Shown: positions 11,616-23,114 of the stretch, one piece after another
Position numbering within the stretch: position 1 is the first letter of the stretch
Layout: every line of letters begins with the position of its first letter
Source: Candidatus Enterococcus moelleringii
GTDB taxonomy: Bacteria; Bacillota; Bacilli; Lactobacillales; Enterococcaceae
DNA: 61,976 nt
Reading direction: 5' to 3'
Assembly: GCF_017377575.1 (NCBI RefSeq)
Contig: NZ_JAFREM010000014.1
Coordinates: 1-61,976 of the forward strand
Notes under the pieces: model-generated
Database searches by the model: none
What the model was told of the DNA's origin: nothing
What the model saw: the letters and a program-made list of their open reading frames with translations, nothing else
Program-made: the position numbers and the translations under genes

Positions 11616-11644
11616 GGCATGTAACTGGTAAAGCAGGCAGAACC
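11616..11644 (+). promoter_or_regulatory. Ribonucleic antiterminator (RAT) for LicT/BglG protein
   Basis: GGCATGTAACTG, five bases, GCAGGCAGAACC closely follows the RAT consensus of the BglG/LicT family. Its 3' bases are the 5' arm of the terminator at 11639, so RAT folding and terminator folding exclude each other. The cognate protein is encoded at 15050. Confidence 0.9.
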
Positions 11645-11689
11645 GAAACAGACTAGTGTTATCATTAGTCTCTTTCGGTTCTTTTTTTT
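11639..11689 (+). terminator. Conditional leader terminator
   Basis: AGAACCGAAA pairs with TTTCGGTTCT, followed by eight T. It overlaps the RAT and stops transcription unless the antiterminator is active. Confidence 0.9.
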
Positions 11690-11741
11690 AGCCTTGATCA
11701 CACTAAGAAACCTGCAAAAAATTAAATTGGAGGAAAAAGTT

Positions 11742-15031
<3,290 letters not shown>

Positions 15032-15049
15032 AAAATAGGAGCGGTTCTT

Positions 15050-15916
15050 ATGTTCATAAAAAAGGTACTAAATGCGAATTCAATTTTAGCAGAGGACCAA
15101 GATCGCAAGGAATTTGTCTATTTTGGCAAAGGAATCGGTTATGGGAAAAAGGCTGGCGATCAGGTTCTGAAGGATAATGTGAATCAGGTTTTTATCCCAA
15201 TCGACAACAATCAAACCAAAGAATACCTCTATTTGCTGGATTCGATTCCACCAGTCTTTTTGGAGATCACACAAGAAATCGTAAAACATGCGGAAGAGGA
15301 ACTAGGTACAAAATTGAACCTAAGTATTTATTTCACCCTCAGCGATCATTTGAATTTCGCAGTTGAACGTCTGAAGAATGATATCAATATTACCAATCGG
15401 GTATTTTGGGAGATTAAGAACTACTATCCTAAAGAGTTCAGTATCGGTGAATATGCAATCAAGCTGTTAAAACGCCATTTAGGAGTTGTTTTGCCTAAAG
15501 AAGAAGCAGCCAATATTGCATTTCATTTGATCAATGCCCAAACCGAGGAAAATCAGACAAAAGACGGGATGAATTATGCCAAGCTGATTGGCGGGATTGT
15601 CAATTTTGTCCGCTATTCTCTAGGAACAACCATTGATACCGAGAGTGTCCATTACCAGCGATTCATCACCCACGTGAAATTCTTTGTGGAACGCTATTTT
15701 GAAGATTCAATGCTGAATGAAGAGAACGATGCCCTGTTTGAACAAATTGTGCTGTTATACCCGAAAGCGATGGAGGTGGCTTTTAACGTAAAGGACTACA
15801 TTGAAAAAATCTACTCTAACAAGCTGACGAAGGATGAACTAACCTATTTAGCTGTTCACATTAACCGCCTGTTAACCTATGACGAAATCGATCGCGCGAA
15901 AGACCATAACGAGTAG
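15050..15916 (+). CDS. licT: BglG/LicT-family transcriptional antiterminator
   Basis: RNA-binding antiterminator of 288 residues. The N-terminal CAT domain (about 1-55) holds FGKGIGYGKKAGD. PRD1 (about 65-170, with LNFAVERLKND and AFHLINAQ) and PRD2 (about 170-280, with HVKFFVERYF and YLAVHINRLL) carry the regulatory histidines phosphorylated by HPr and EII. It binds the RAT at 11616 to permit read-through into its own operon. It is the last operon gene, so induction is self-reinforcing. Confidence 0.93.
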   Translation: MFIKKVLNANSILAEDQDRKEFVYFGKGIGYGKKAGDQVLKDNVNQVFIPIDNNQTKEYLYLLDSIPPVFLEITQEIVKHAEEELGTKLNLSIYFTLSDHLNFAVERLKNDINITNRVFWEIKNYYPKEFSIGEYAIKLLKRHLGVVLPKEEAANIAFHLINAQTEENQTKDGMNYAKLIGGIVNFVRYSLGTTIDTESVHYQRFITHVKFFVERYFEDSMLNEENDALFEQIVLLYPKAMEVAFNVKDYIEKIYSNKLTKDELTYLAVHINRLLTYDEIDRAKDHNE

Positions 15917-15917
15917 G

Positions 15918-15951
15918 AACAACCCAAGGATTTTTCCTTGGGTTGTTTCAA
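15918..15951 (+). terminator. Rho-independent terminator of the bgl operon
   Basis: AACAACCCAAGGA and TCCTTGGGTTGTT form a 13-bp stem 2 bp after the licT stop. Confidence 0.85.
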
Positions 15952-16074
15952 TAGTATAGACTTTGAAATCAGCGGTGCCCTATGATTCACAATTTTTATT
16001 GCACCGATAGGTTTTGACTTATTGATCTTAATAACGTTTTTAGTATGATTGTTGATGAAAGAAGGGATCGAAAA

Positions 16075-16776
16075 ATGACTGATACAAAAAACCGCGCGCT
16101 AAAAACCGCATTTCCACTAACTGTACCTATCATGGCTGCCTTTGCCTTTCTGGGTCTTTCTTATGGGATCTTGATGAACCAGGCCGGCTTCAACTTTGTC
16201 TATCCGTTTGTCTGCAGCTTGTTGATCTTTGCCGGTTCGATTGAGTTCATGACGATTGGCATGCTGGCTACCACGTTCGATCCAATCAATGTGCTGCTGC
16301 TGACATTAATCGTTAATGCGCGACATGTTTTTTATGGGATTTCCAGCTTGGAGCGATTTAAAAGCTGTGACTGGAAAAAGTGGTATCTGATTTTTGGCAT
16401 GTGTGATGGTACCTTTTCGATTCTTTCAAATGCCGAAATACCGGATGATGTGGATAAGGATTGGTTTATGTTTTTTGTGACAGGCTTGATTCATTTGTAC
16501 TGGGTGATTGCGGCAACCATCGGCGGAATAGTCGGTTCCTTTATTACTGTAGAGATCAACGGATTAAGTTTTGTCATGACAGCCTTGTTTATTGTGCTGT
16601 TTCTTGATCGGGTGTTTAAGGAAGAAGATCATTTCAGCAGCTTAGCCGGGGTAGTCATCAGTATCATCTGCCTAATCATTTTTGGCAGTGAGCACTTTAT
16701 CTTGCCGACGATGCTGATGCTGCTGATAGTTATCATTGGAAAGACAAAACAAAAAAGGAGGGAACGATTGGTTTGA
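16075..16776 (+). CDS. azlC: AzlC-family branched-chain amino acid exporter subunit
   Basis: Large subunit of the AzlCD exporter, 233 residues with about six to seven membrane segments. The N-terminal AFPLTVPIMAAFAFLGLSYG and VNARHVFYG near residue 80 are family hallmarks. ATG 16075 is preferred over 16045 because GAAGGGATCG precedes it. Its TGA overlaps the TTG start of azlD (TTGA), a translational coupling signal. Confidence 0.9.
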   Translation: MTDTKNRALKTAFPLTVPIMAAFAFLGLSYGILMNQAGFNFVYPFVCSLLIFAGSIEFMTIGMLATTFDPINVLLLTLIVNARHVFYGISSLERFKSCDWKKWYLIFGMCDGTFSILSNAEIPDDVDKDWFMFFVTGLIHLYWVIAATIGGIVGSFITVEINGLSFVMTALFIVLFLDRVFKEEDHFSSLAGVVISIICLIIFGSEHFILPTMLMLLIVIIGKTKQKRRERLV

Positions 16777-17102
16777 GTCTAATACAGCAAGCACTGACGA
16801 TTTCGATGGTGGTTCTAGGAACACTCATCACAAGAGGCCTTTCCTTTTTTATGTTCCCAGCCAATCGCAAAACGCCGGAGATTATTATCCAAGTGGGAGA
16901 GTTGCTGCCGGCAGCGATTCTAGGTATGTTAGTCATTTATTCTTTGAGAAATGTCAACGTAGCAGATCTGACGGAGCTTTTGCCAACAATTCTTGCCGCA
17001 GCGATTGTTGTCGTTGTACACACTGTGAAAAGAAACATGATGCTTTCGGTTTTCTCAGGGACATTTGTTTACATTGTTTTGGTCAATTTTGTCTTGGTAT
17101 GA
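16773..17102 (+). CDS. azlD: AzlD-family transporter subunit
   Basis: Small subunit of the branched-chain amino acid exporter, 109 residues with four hydrophobic helices and the typical ITRGLSFFMFP and LPAAILGMLVIYSLR segments. TTG start at 16773 inside the azlC stop; GGAGGG lies about 10 bp upstream. It acts with AzlC in the membrane. Confidence 0.9.
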   Translation: MSLIQQALTISMVVLGTLITRGLSFFMFPANRKTPEIIIQVGELLPAAILGMLVIYSLRNVNVADLTELLPTILAAAIVVVVHTVKRNMMLSVFSGTFVYIVLVNFVLV

Positions 17103-17620
17103 TAGTAACACAGTTAGAAAACTAATATTTTATATACTTAAGGATTGTGGCATGCTATGAGGGTAAGATCTAACTAGTTTGTTAAATAGCGACGTACAGC
17201 TGATTGAATTAGTTCATAGTTCAGACAGAGTATTAAAGAGTTCAAGTAGAGCTGAACAATGAAATGAGTCAATGATTATTCGTATTCCTTGATTGTCGCT
17301 TCGCGAAGCAAAAAGGATATTTTTGTAATGTTAGTATCAGCTTATAGGAAGATTATGGAAACCATACATCCTCTTGTCCAACGAAGCAAATAGAAAACAT
17401 TTGGATGCATCTATCCAATAACTTTTAAAAAAACATTCCCTCGGTATAATAAGGACATATCAACGAGAAGTTCTCCTGTCGAAGCCAATCAGACAACGTA
17501 ATTAGCAGATGATTTAAGCTAAGCATCTGACAACTTTCAGCTTCTCCGTATTCACTCTATTAGAAAACTACCAACCAGTGCTTGAAGCAGCAGTCAATAA
17601 AGCTAAAGGAGATGTTTTAA
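17103..17620. other. Intergenic region, no gene found
   Basis: A 518-bp stretch with no convincing reading frame. It holds a small palindrome GCTTCGCGAAGC near 17297-17308, a TATAAT at 17445-17450 with a poor -35 (CTTTTA), and a CAGATG/CATCTG hairpin in the leader before the HTH gene. Nothing here can be named. Confidence 0.6.
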
Positions 17621-17905
17621 ATGTCGATTAATCAAGAATCCGCTCATGCAGAATTCTGGCAAGACGTCCCTTACGAAACTAAAACTGGCGAATTACTTAC
17701 GATCGCCAATAATCTGAATTGGAGCCTTGAGGAGCTTGCTGCAAAAATGAATATTTCCTCTGAACAATTAGTAAACATTATTTCGATGGAAGAAGTAGAT
17801 GATGCTCTGGCAACAAAGGCTCTAGTAGATCTATTTCCTCTTCTAGATACACGAGTAAAAGAGCAGCGCCGTAATATCGAACGACGTAAAGGAACGCACC
17901 TTTGA
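17621..17905 (+). CDS. Small HTH (XRE-like) protein
   Basis: A 94-residue protein. Residues 21-56 (ELLTIANNLNWSLEELAAKM onward) look like a Cro/C1-type helix-turn-helix. The tail is basic (EQRRNIERRK). AAAGGAG lies upstream of ATG 17621. Its TGA overlaps the TTG of a small basic reading frame (TTGA). The pair may be a toxin-antitoxin or phage-derived control unit. No family assigned. Confidence 0.7.
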   Translation: MSINQESAHAEFWQDVPYETKTGELLTIANNLNWSLEELAAKMNISSEQLVNIISMEEVDDALATKALVDLFPLLDTRVKEQRRNIERRKGTHL

Positions 17906-18024
17906 AAATTGGACGCAACGTAAAATCACCTAAAGTAGTTATTGAACATTTCAAATCGACGAGACTCATTCTACCCAGTACAAAGAAACCAATAACAGCA
18001 AGCAAAAAGCCTGAGTTCACTTAG
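17902..18024 (+). CDS. Small basic peptide coupled to HTH gene
   Basis: A 40-codon frame, TTG at 17902 to TAG at 18024, beginning MKIGRNVKSPKVV and ending KKPITASKKPEFT. It is Lys/Arg rich and overlaps the upstream stop as TTGA, the same coupling seen for azlCD. It has no ribosome site of its own. No family recognised, and the coding call rests on the overlap and composition. Its last bases run into the inverted repeat at 18005. Confidence 0.4.
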   Translation: MKIGRNVKSPKVVIEHFKSTRLILPSTKKPITASKKPEFT

Positions 18025-18043
18025 GCTCAGACTGGAGACAAAC
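18005..18043 (+). repeat. Left arm of inverted repeat flanking MATE cassette
   Basis: A 39-bp arm beginning AAAAGCCTGAG and ending AGACAAAC. It matches the reverse complement of 19872-19910 with 5 mismatches. Each arm contains a small GCCTGAG/CTTAGGC hairpin. Confidence 0.75.
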
Positions 18044-18317
18044 TAATAAATAAGGTAAAGCACTGTATATCAGGAGTATAAATATACAGTGTTTCATTTT
18101 TACTTCTTACTCTGGTATAATAAAATAAATCAAAATTTTGGAAATCAGTTAAACATGATGAGATGACAGAGTTTGAAAATGGGGTGTTATAGTGTCGGCA
18201 GTTCTGTAAAGCATTCGATAAGAATATTTCAACAGCATTAGCTGTTGTTGTTTTTGTTGTGCCTTGCAGAATATGCTTATACTGACGCATCATCGTATAG
18301 ATAATGTGCTCTATATT

Positions 18318-18345
18318 GGCATGGCCTTAGGCTGTGCCTTTTTTG
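18318..18345 (+). terminator. Attenuator-like terminator before the MATE gene
   Basis: GGCATGGCC and GGCTGTGCC pair (one G-U and one C-U position aside), with loop TTA, followed by TTTTTT. It lies 45 bp before the MATE start and downstream of a TATAAT (about 18115), so it could attenuate the exporter. Confidence 0.6.
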
Positions 18346-18389
18346 TTGCTCTCTGCAAGAGCCTATTTGAAAAATGGAGGATTACTGCA

Positions 18390-19745
18390 ATGAACAATCA
18401 AGAAAATGCGCTAGCCCAGAAATTTACAACATTTTCGCTGCTGCGCTTTGCTATGCCAACAATAATTATGATGGTGTTTATGGGGCTGTATCAGGTTATA
18501 GATGCCATGTTTATTTCAAACTATGTGAATACGGATGGCCTGTCAGCTATCAATATCGTAACACCTGTCATATCATTTTTTTATGGGTTGGGAACCATGT
18601 TCGCCACCGGCGGCAGTGCCATCATCGCAAAAAAAATGGGCGAGAGAAAGGATTTGGAGGCCAAGCAAAACTTTACGGCCATTGTTCTTATCGCGGTAAC
18701 AATTGGAATTGCATTCGCACTTTTGAGCACGATTTTCATGGATAACCTTATCTTCGCTTTGGGTGGCAGCGAACAAATCCTGCCGTATGCCCGCGAATAT
18801 TTGGGCATTCTCATTCTATTTGCGCCAGCTTTACTGCTGCAGATCCTGTTTCAAAACCTCTTTGTAACAGCTGGAAAGCCCAATTTGGGTCTTTGGCTGA
18901 TGGTGGGTGCCGGAGTGACAAATATTGTGCTGGATTACATTTTCATGGTGCAGCTGCATATGGGGATGGCCGGAGCCGCGATTGCAACAGGCATCGGGTA
19001 CAGCATTGCAACCATTGCGGGGATCATTGTATTCTCAAAACGAAAAGGCACCCTGCATTTTGTAAAGCCGCTCATAAAGCTAAAAGAATGGGGGCAATCC
19101 TGCTATAACGGCTCGTCTGAAATGGTGCGGGAACTGGCGCAAGGAATTACATCAGCCATCTTTAATATCGTAATGATGCGGCTGGCAGGGGAACAAGGCG
19201 TTGCCGCACTTGCCGTTTTGATATACACCCAATTTTTATTTGTCGGGGTCATTGTCGGCTTTTCCATGGGTGTATCCCCATTGGTGAGTTACCAGTACGG
19301 GGCGCAAAGCAAAAGGGAGCTACGCCGGTTACTGAAACTATGCCTGTTTTGGGTATCGTTCATATCTGTGCTTTTATTCATCGTTTGCCAACTATGCGCG
19401 GGAGTAATGACAGGCTTTTTCGTGCCACGGGATTCCGAGGTGTACCGGCTGGCGGTAGACGGTTTCAAGATTTATGCGTTTGTCTATTTGTTTAATGGAA
19501 TCGGCATGTTCACTTCCACATTATTCACGGCTCTTTCCAACGGCAAGATATCCGCCATCCTTTCCTTTATCCGGACGTTTGCATTGCTTACCGTTTTTTT
19601 GTTGGTGTTTCCGAATATATGGGGGATAACAGGTATATGGTTGGCTCCACCAACAGCCGAGTTCATATCATCAATTTTGGCGATTGCATTGTTGGTGAAA
19701 TACAGATCCAAGTATTTTGACGGAAAAATAGCCTCTGATTTGTAG
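18390..19745 (+). CDS. MATE-family multidrug efflux transporter
   Basis: A 451-residue polytopic membrane protein with about 12 helices in the two-bundle MATE pattern. The start of each bundle is visible: FSLLRFAMPTIIMMVFMGLY near residue 17 and a second repeat near 235. It probably exports cationic drugs by Na+ or H+ antiport. TGGAGG precedes ATG 18390; an in-frame start at 18264 would span the attenuator. It is richer in G+C codons (GCC, GGC, CTG) than its neighbours and sits between inverted repeats, suggesting transfer. Confidence 0.9.
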   Translation: MNNQENALAQKFTTFSLLRFAMPTIIMMVFMGLYQVIDAMFISNYVNTDGLSAINIVTPVISFFYGLGTMFATGGSAIIAKKMGERKDLEAKQNFTAIVLIAVTIGIAFALLSTIFMDNLIFALGGSEQILPYAREYLGILILFAPALLLQILFQNLFVTAGKPNLGLWLMVGAGVTNIVLDYIFMVQLHMGMAGAAIATGIGYSIATIAGIIVFSKRKGTLHFVKPLIKLKEWGQSCYNGSSEMVRELAQGITSAIFNIVMMRLAGEQGVAALAVLIYTQFLFVGVIVGFSMGVSPLVSYQYGAQSKRELRRLLKLCLFWVSFISVLLFIVCQLCAGVMTGFFVPRDSEVYRLAVDGFKIYAFVYLFNGIGMFTSTLFTALSNGKISAILSFIRTFALLTVFLLVFPNIWGITGIWLAPPTAEFISSILAIALLVKYRSKYFDGKIASDL

Positions 19746-19804
19746 ATTTTTTGAGCACAAACCCGACAACTTCCCGTTTGTCGATTACAAAATTGTATAT
19801 TAAG

Positions 19805-19842
19805 AGAGTCGTGATTTTGGGATTATCGCGACTCTTTTGTGT
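19805..19842 (+). terminator. Terminator after MATE gene
   Basis: AGAGTCG(TG) pairs with CGCGACTCT, followed by TTTTG, about 60 bp after the MATE stop. Confidence 0.75.
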
Positions 19843-19871
19843 TGTATGTATACCCTAAAAACCATCAAGGA

Positions 19872-19910
19872 GTTTGTCTACAGTCTGAGCCTGAGTTTAC
19901 TTAGGCTTTT
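19872..19910 (-). repeat. Right arm of inverted repeat flanking MATE cassette
   Basis: Reverse complement of the arm at 18005-18043 with 34 of 39 identities. It ends in TTTT and can also fold as a terminator (GCCTGAG...CTTAGGC). Confidence 0.75.
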
Positions 19911-20100
19911 CGTTTTCCATCAAAAATTACTCCATCCTTCCCGTATAAACGAATAAACAAAGATCACCTAAAAATCCCCTTAACCGAGGGAGTACTTCCT
20001 CCCAGCTCAAGCTTTCTATCATATCTCCTCCCAAACTTTCACCATTCACCTTAACTCACTCACTCACCATTTCTCATTATTCAATTTTCAAAGATCAAAT

Positions 20101-20137
20101 GGATCACCTGCGAAGTGCCCAAGCTCCACAGGTGTCC
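20101..20137. terminator. Hairpin downstream of toxin
   Basis: GGA-T-CACCTG pairs with CAGGTG-T-CC across an 18-base loop. Its position fits the shared terminator expected for sense and antisense RNAs; the U tract is weak. Confidence 0.45.
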
Positions 20138-20141
20138 GGCG

Positions 20142-20234
20142 TCAAGGATCATGATCGTCTAACCAATGCTTGAACCATGCGGTAACCAGTCCAACAATGA
20201 TTGGTGCTACGATATATTGCAAAACGAATTGCAC
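20142..20234 (-). CDS. Fst-family type I toxin peptide
   Basis: A 30-residue membrane peptide, GTG start at 20234 behind AAAGGAGGTGGTGAA. It begins MQFVLQYIVAPIIVGLVTAW, then a short charged tail WLDDHDP. The core API-x-VGLV and the W/L plus Asp-rich tail match the Fst toxin of plasmid pAD1 and related holin-like toxins that damage the membrane. As in fst, the SD lies in a hairpin (20243-20256), and a direct repeat (GGATCATGATC) occurs in both the 5' leader and the 3' codons. An antisense RNA antitoxin is expected, but its promoter was not pinned down. Confidence 0.85.
   Translation of the reverse strand: MQFVLQYIVAPIIVGLVTAWFKHWLDDHDP
20146..20156. repeat. Direct repeat copy in toxin 3' region
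   Basis: GGATCATGATC, identical to bases within 20259-20270 in the toxin 5' leader. Fst loci use such repeats for sense-antisense pairing. Confidence 0.6.
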
Positions 20235-20242
20235 TTCACCAC

Positions 20243-20256
20243 CTCCTTTCAAGGAG
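20243..20256 (-). promoter_or_regulatory. SD-sequestering hairpin of the toxin mRNA
   Basis: CTCCTT-TC-AAGGAG palindrome. On the minus strand the right arm contains the AAGGAG of the toxin ribosome site, so folding hides it, as in fst leaders. Confidence 0.65.
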
Positions 20257-20258
20257 AG

Positions 20259-20270
20259 GGATCATGATCC
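20259..20270. repeat. Direct repeat copy in toxin 5' leader
   Basis: GGATCATGATCC, the partner of 20146-20156. Confidence 0.6.
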
Positions 20271-20329
20271 TGACAAGATGTAACCCCTACGCTAACAATC
20301 GATCGAACTAGCGTTGACTTGCGGGCGGA

Positions 20330-20920
20330 TTAGTCGGGATTTTTCTTCTGTTTTTCCTGCGCTTTTCTTCGATTTCTTCTGCGCCGCAGTATTTCTGAGA
20401 TGCGGTAGTTAGAAGTTGACGGTGTTTCAGACAGTGATTCAGTTGATTCCTCCAATACGTTTGGTGTTTCTGGTGGGGCTGTGATGCCTTTTTTTTGCTG
20501 GTCAAGAGAGACTTGGGGTACTGCTGGAATTGCTTGATAGGTACTGCGTTTCTTCAACTCCGCTACTTTTTCTGCATCAATTTCGGCAACGGATGGTTCT
20601 TCGATGGATGCTGCAGGCAGATCTACTACAGGAGCCGGCACTGGATGAGGGAACATCGATTGATTTAGGACGATCGGTGCATGTTCTTCACTGAACAACT
20701 CGTCGCCGGAAAAAATCGGTGTTTCGATGGTTTCTACATATTTGGCACTAACGACTTTCTGGAACAAGCCAACACCATCTTTTTCAAAGATCGTTAAGGT
20801 GGTTAACAGCTCTAGCGATTCTTTGATCTCAGCTGGACTCAGATCGGTATTCGGATCTTTGATGGTAAGGGTGTGCTTGTTGCCAACACTGTTTAAAAAG
20901 CCGCTGACTAGCTTGATCAT
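20330..20920 (-). CDS. DUF2922-domain protein with long basic tail
   Basis: A 196-residue protein. Residues 1-70 fit the DUF2922 pattern: a strand, then LTIKDPNTDLSPAEIKESLE, then IFEKDGVGLFQKVVSAKYVET. DUF2922 proteins are usually only about 70 residues. Here a Pro/Glu/Thr-rich linker and a strongly basic end (RRRRNRRKAQEKQKK) follow. AAAGGAG precedes the start. It sits between the 128-residue gene and the Fst-like toxin on the same strand. Function unknown. Confidence 0.7.
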   Translation of the reverse strand: MIKLVSGFLNSVGNKHTLTIKDPNTDLSPAEIKESLELLTTLTIFEKDGVGLFQKVVSAKYVETIETPIFSGDELFSEEHAPIVLNQSMFPHPVPAPVVDLPAASIEEPSVAEIDAEKVAELKKRSTYQAIPAVPQVSLDQQKKGITAPPETPNVLEESTESLSETPSTSNYRISEILRRRRNRRKAQEKQKKNPD

Positions 20921-20979
20921 TCAAATTTCTCCTTTCATAGTTTTTAGCGTAGGGGACTGGGCAATAAAAAACGAACAGG

Positions 20980-21366
20980 TCAGGTGGTTGCGACATCAAT
21001 TGGCAATAATTTGGCAAGGGGCGACAGGATCATGGACTTGGCCTTTTCGATAAAATTACGCAGCGGGAACAAGCGCAACTTTACTTTCTTCCACTCCGAC
21101 GTTTCGAAGTAATCACGGAAGTAAAAAAGAAAATGCTTCAAGGCTTTGTTTACTTTGGATCGCATAAATAGGTAATGAACTAATTCTTTTAGTACCAGCG
21201 CAAACTCCTCCGCACCCAGCGGGTAACGAACTCGTAAGGCTAGTAATAACTGAACGGTGGTATCGCTGTCGCGCGTCTCCTCGTAAAAATCTATCATGCG
21301 CTGCTCGATGGTAGTGATTGATAAGTTAAAAATTTGGTTGGGTGTGAAGGGTTGCTCTGACATCAT
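20980..21366 (-). CDS. Hypothetical helical protein
   Basis: A 128-residue, largely alpha-helical protein with many Phe/Leu/Tyr and basic residues (LVHYLFMRSKVNKALKHFLF). A ribosome site AAGGAGAG precedes ATGATG. It is first of the minus-strand set with the DUF2922 gene. A distant sigma-like role is possible because DUF2922 genes can sit near small sigma-like genes, but no motif proves it. Unrecognised. Confidence 0.55.
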   Translation of the reverse strand: MMSEQPFTPNQIFNLSITTIEQRMIDFYEETRDSDTTVQLLLALRVRYPLGAEEFALVLKELVHYLFMRSKVNKALKHFLFYFRDYFETSEWKKVKLRLFPLRNFIEKAKSMILSPLAKLLPIDVATT

Positions 21367-21602
21367 ACATCTCTCCTTATTTCGTATTTGCTAAACAGCT
21401 TAATTAATAGTTCGTTTTTGAGTTGTTGGATGGCTGCGCAGTCTATACAAAACTGTAAAAAGCAGGATAGGCAGTTTCCTTATAATAAAAGTCTATTGAT
21501 CCCAAAAATTAGTCAGTTGATAAAGCACCTTCACCTATAGAAAAGCACTAACTGGAGATGGTAAAATTTAAGTATCGAAACTCTTCCGGGGGAGGTACGC
21601 TA

Positions 21603-22733
21603 ATGAAAAGTTTATTTATCGAGCAGTTGAAGAACGCTGAAGAACACCGATTTTTCTCTGGGGAAGGGATTATTAAACTAATCCCTAAAGAAGAGGTACT
21701 CAATAAAAATTGGTTGATCACTGATTATGATGGATATACTGGATTAGGCGAAGATTTCAAACGGGTCGAAAAAGAATCCACCAACGGAGATCGTTATATG
21801 TGGTTCACAGGAGAAGAACTGCTGGGGCAAATAGAGGACATATATATTTATGAGGGTGTTCTTACAGGATTCTCGCCTAGTTTGCTTCTGGAGGATATTT
21901 TGACCTTTGGTTGTTTCCCATCATGGGAAGGATACAAACGAGATATAGATATTCCTTACATCCAGCATCCTTTAGGAGAAATCGAACTTCGGGTGGATGA
22001 TTCAGCTTATTATATTGTTGTTTCTGACGACAAAAAGCTGCTTCAAGCTGTGGAAAGTCAGTGCAAAGTTTTTAATTATGATGAGAGGTTTAAGAAAAGA
22101 ATCAAACGTCGTTTCGGAAAGCAAGCCCATCAACAACGGACACCGACCGGGGTAGGCAACTGGTGGTTGGAATTTGAGGGTAAGCCGATCAGATTTGAAG
22201 TTTTGGATGGCACTCAATCATTTCTTCGTTACTGGTCAGACAGACATCCTGAGTGGGTGGATGAATTAGAAGGTAGAATTATTTTTGTACCAGATACTAA
22301 TGAACTGAGATCAGGTGGAACGCTGCAAATCAAGTGCGACTTGCCAATGGGCTCTTACGAACTGGTAGATGTAATAAGCGATGAGTGGAACCAAGGCAAT
22401 CAATATCAAATTCAACAATCCAATAAAAATCTAAATTTTGGAGTAGCCCAGTATTACGAGGAAAGATTGTTTACAAGGAACAGTACTTCGCTTTCTGAAA
22501 ATGAATCTGCTTTGGATATATCCAGCAACAAATTTCCTTCTTACTTCATCGAAGGTGAGGAAAATTGGCGTGAGTTGAAATTTGTTCTATCATGGGGGCA
22601 CTTGAAGGACAAAGAATCGTTGGTTATTAATTTTGCTGCTGATTTTGAGCGGGAAGAAATTGCATACGAATATTCTGTTGGTTCAGATGACAAGTTGTTT
22701 ACTATCTATACGGATTTGGAGTATTACTCTTGA
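21603..22733 (+). CDS. Hypothetical protein, 376 residues
   Basis: ATG 21603 has GGGGGAGG about 8 bp upstream, so it is preferred over 21558. The protein is acidic and rich in Trp/Tyr, with no signal peptide or membrane segment. It has two apparent parts: an N-terminal half to about residue 165 ending in a basic patch (RFKKRIKRRFGKQ), and a beta-rich C-terminal half (IRFEVLDGTQSFLRYWSDRH onward). I do not recognise the family. It is monocistronic between a minus-strand cluster and the Rel-like gene. Confidence 0.65.
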   Translation: MKSLFIEQLKNAEEHRFFSGEGIIKLIPKEEVLNKNWLITDYDGYTGLGEDFKRVEKESTNGDRYMWFTGEELLGQIEDIYIYEGVLTGFSPSLLLEDILTFGCFPSWEGYKRDIDIPYIQHPLGEIELRVDDSAYYIVVSDDKKLLQAVESQCKVFNYDERFKKRIKRRFGKQAHQQRTPTGVGNWWLEFEGKPIRFEVLDGTQSFLRYWSDRHPEWVDELEGRIIFVPDTNELRSGGTLQIKCDLPMGSYELVDVISDEWNQGNQYQIQQSNKNLNFGVAQYYEERLFTRNSTSLSENESALDISSNKFPSYFIEGEENWRELKFVLSWGHLKDKESLVINFAADFEREEIAYEYSVGSDDKLFTIYTDLEYYS

Positions 22734-23114
22734 TTAGAGTTAGAATGGTAATTAGCATGCCGGTTACAAGGGGGCTAGCGGGTTAATATAGGACTGGGAC
22801 CTACCACCAAGCGTTGCCGATGAGTCTGGTGATCGAGATTCGTTCTAGTTTTTAAACGGTAGAACTATATGAGAAATCAATGAATCCCTAGCTAATTCTA
22901 TGTTGTATAATTAGCTAGGGTGCCTTATCTACAAAGTTTACTATATCTTATAAATAATGAACTGCACTTTTGTGAGAGTTTTATCTTCTTTGTTAAAAGA
23001 TTTAAAGCGATCTCTAGTCGTATGTCACACTCGTCGGGAACGTGCGTTCTCTAATCGTCGAGTTAATTGAATAGAATCGGACAATTAAAAGATACACAGA
23101 TTTTGAATGGAAAA
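22734..23114. other. Intergenic region with a hairpin
   Basis: No gene seen. CCCTAGCTAATT and AATTAGCTAGGG (22886-22920) form a perfect 12-bp stem without a clear T tract. It could terminate either flanking converging gene. Confidence 0.55.
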
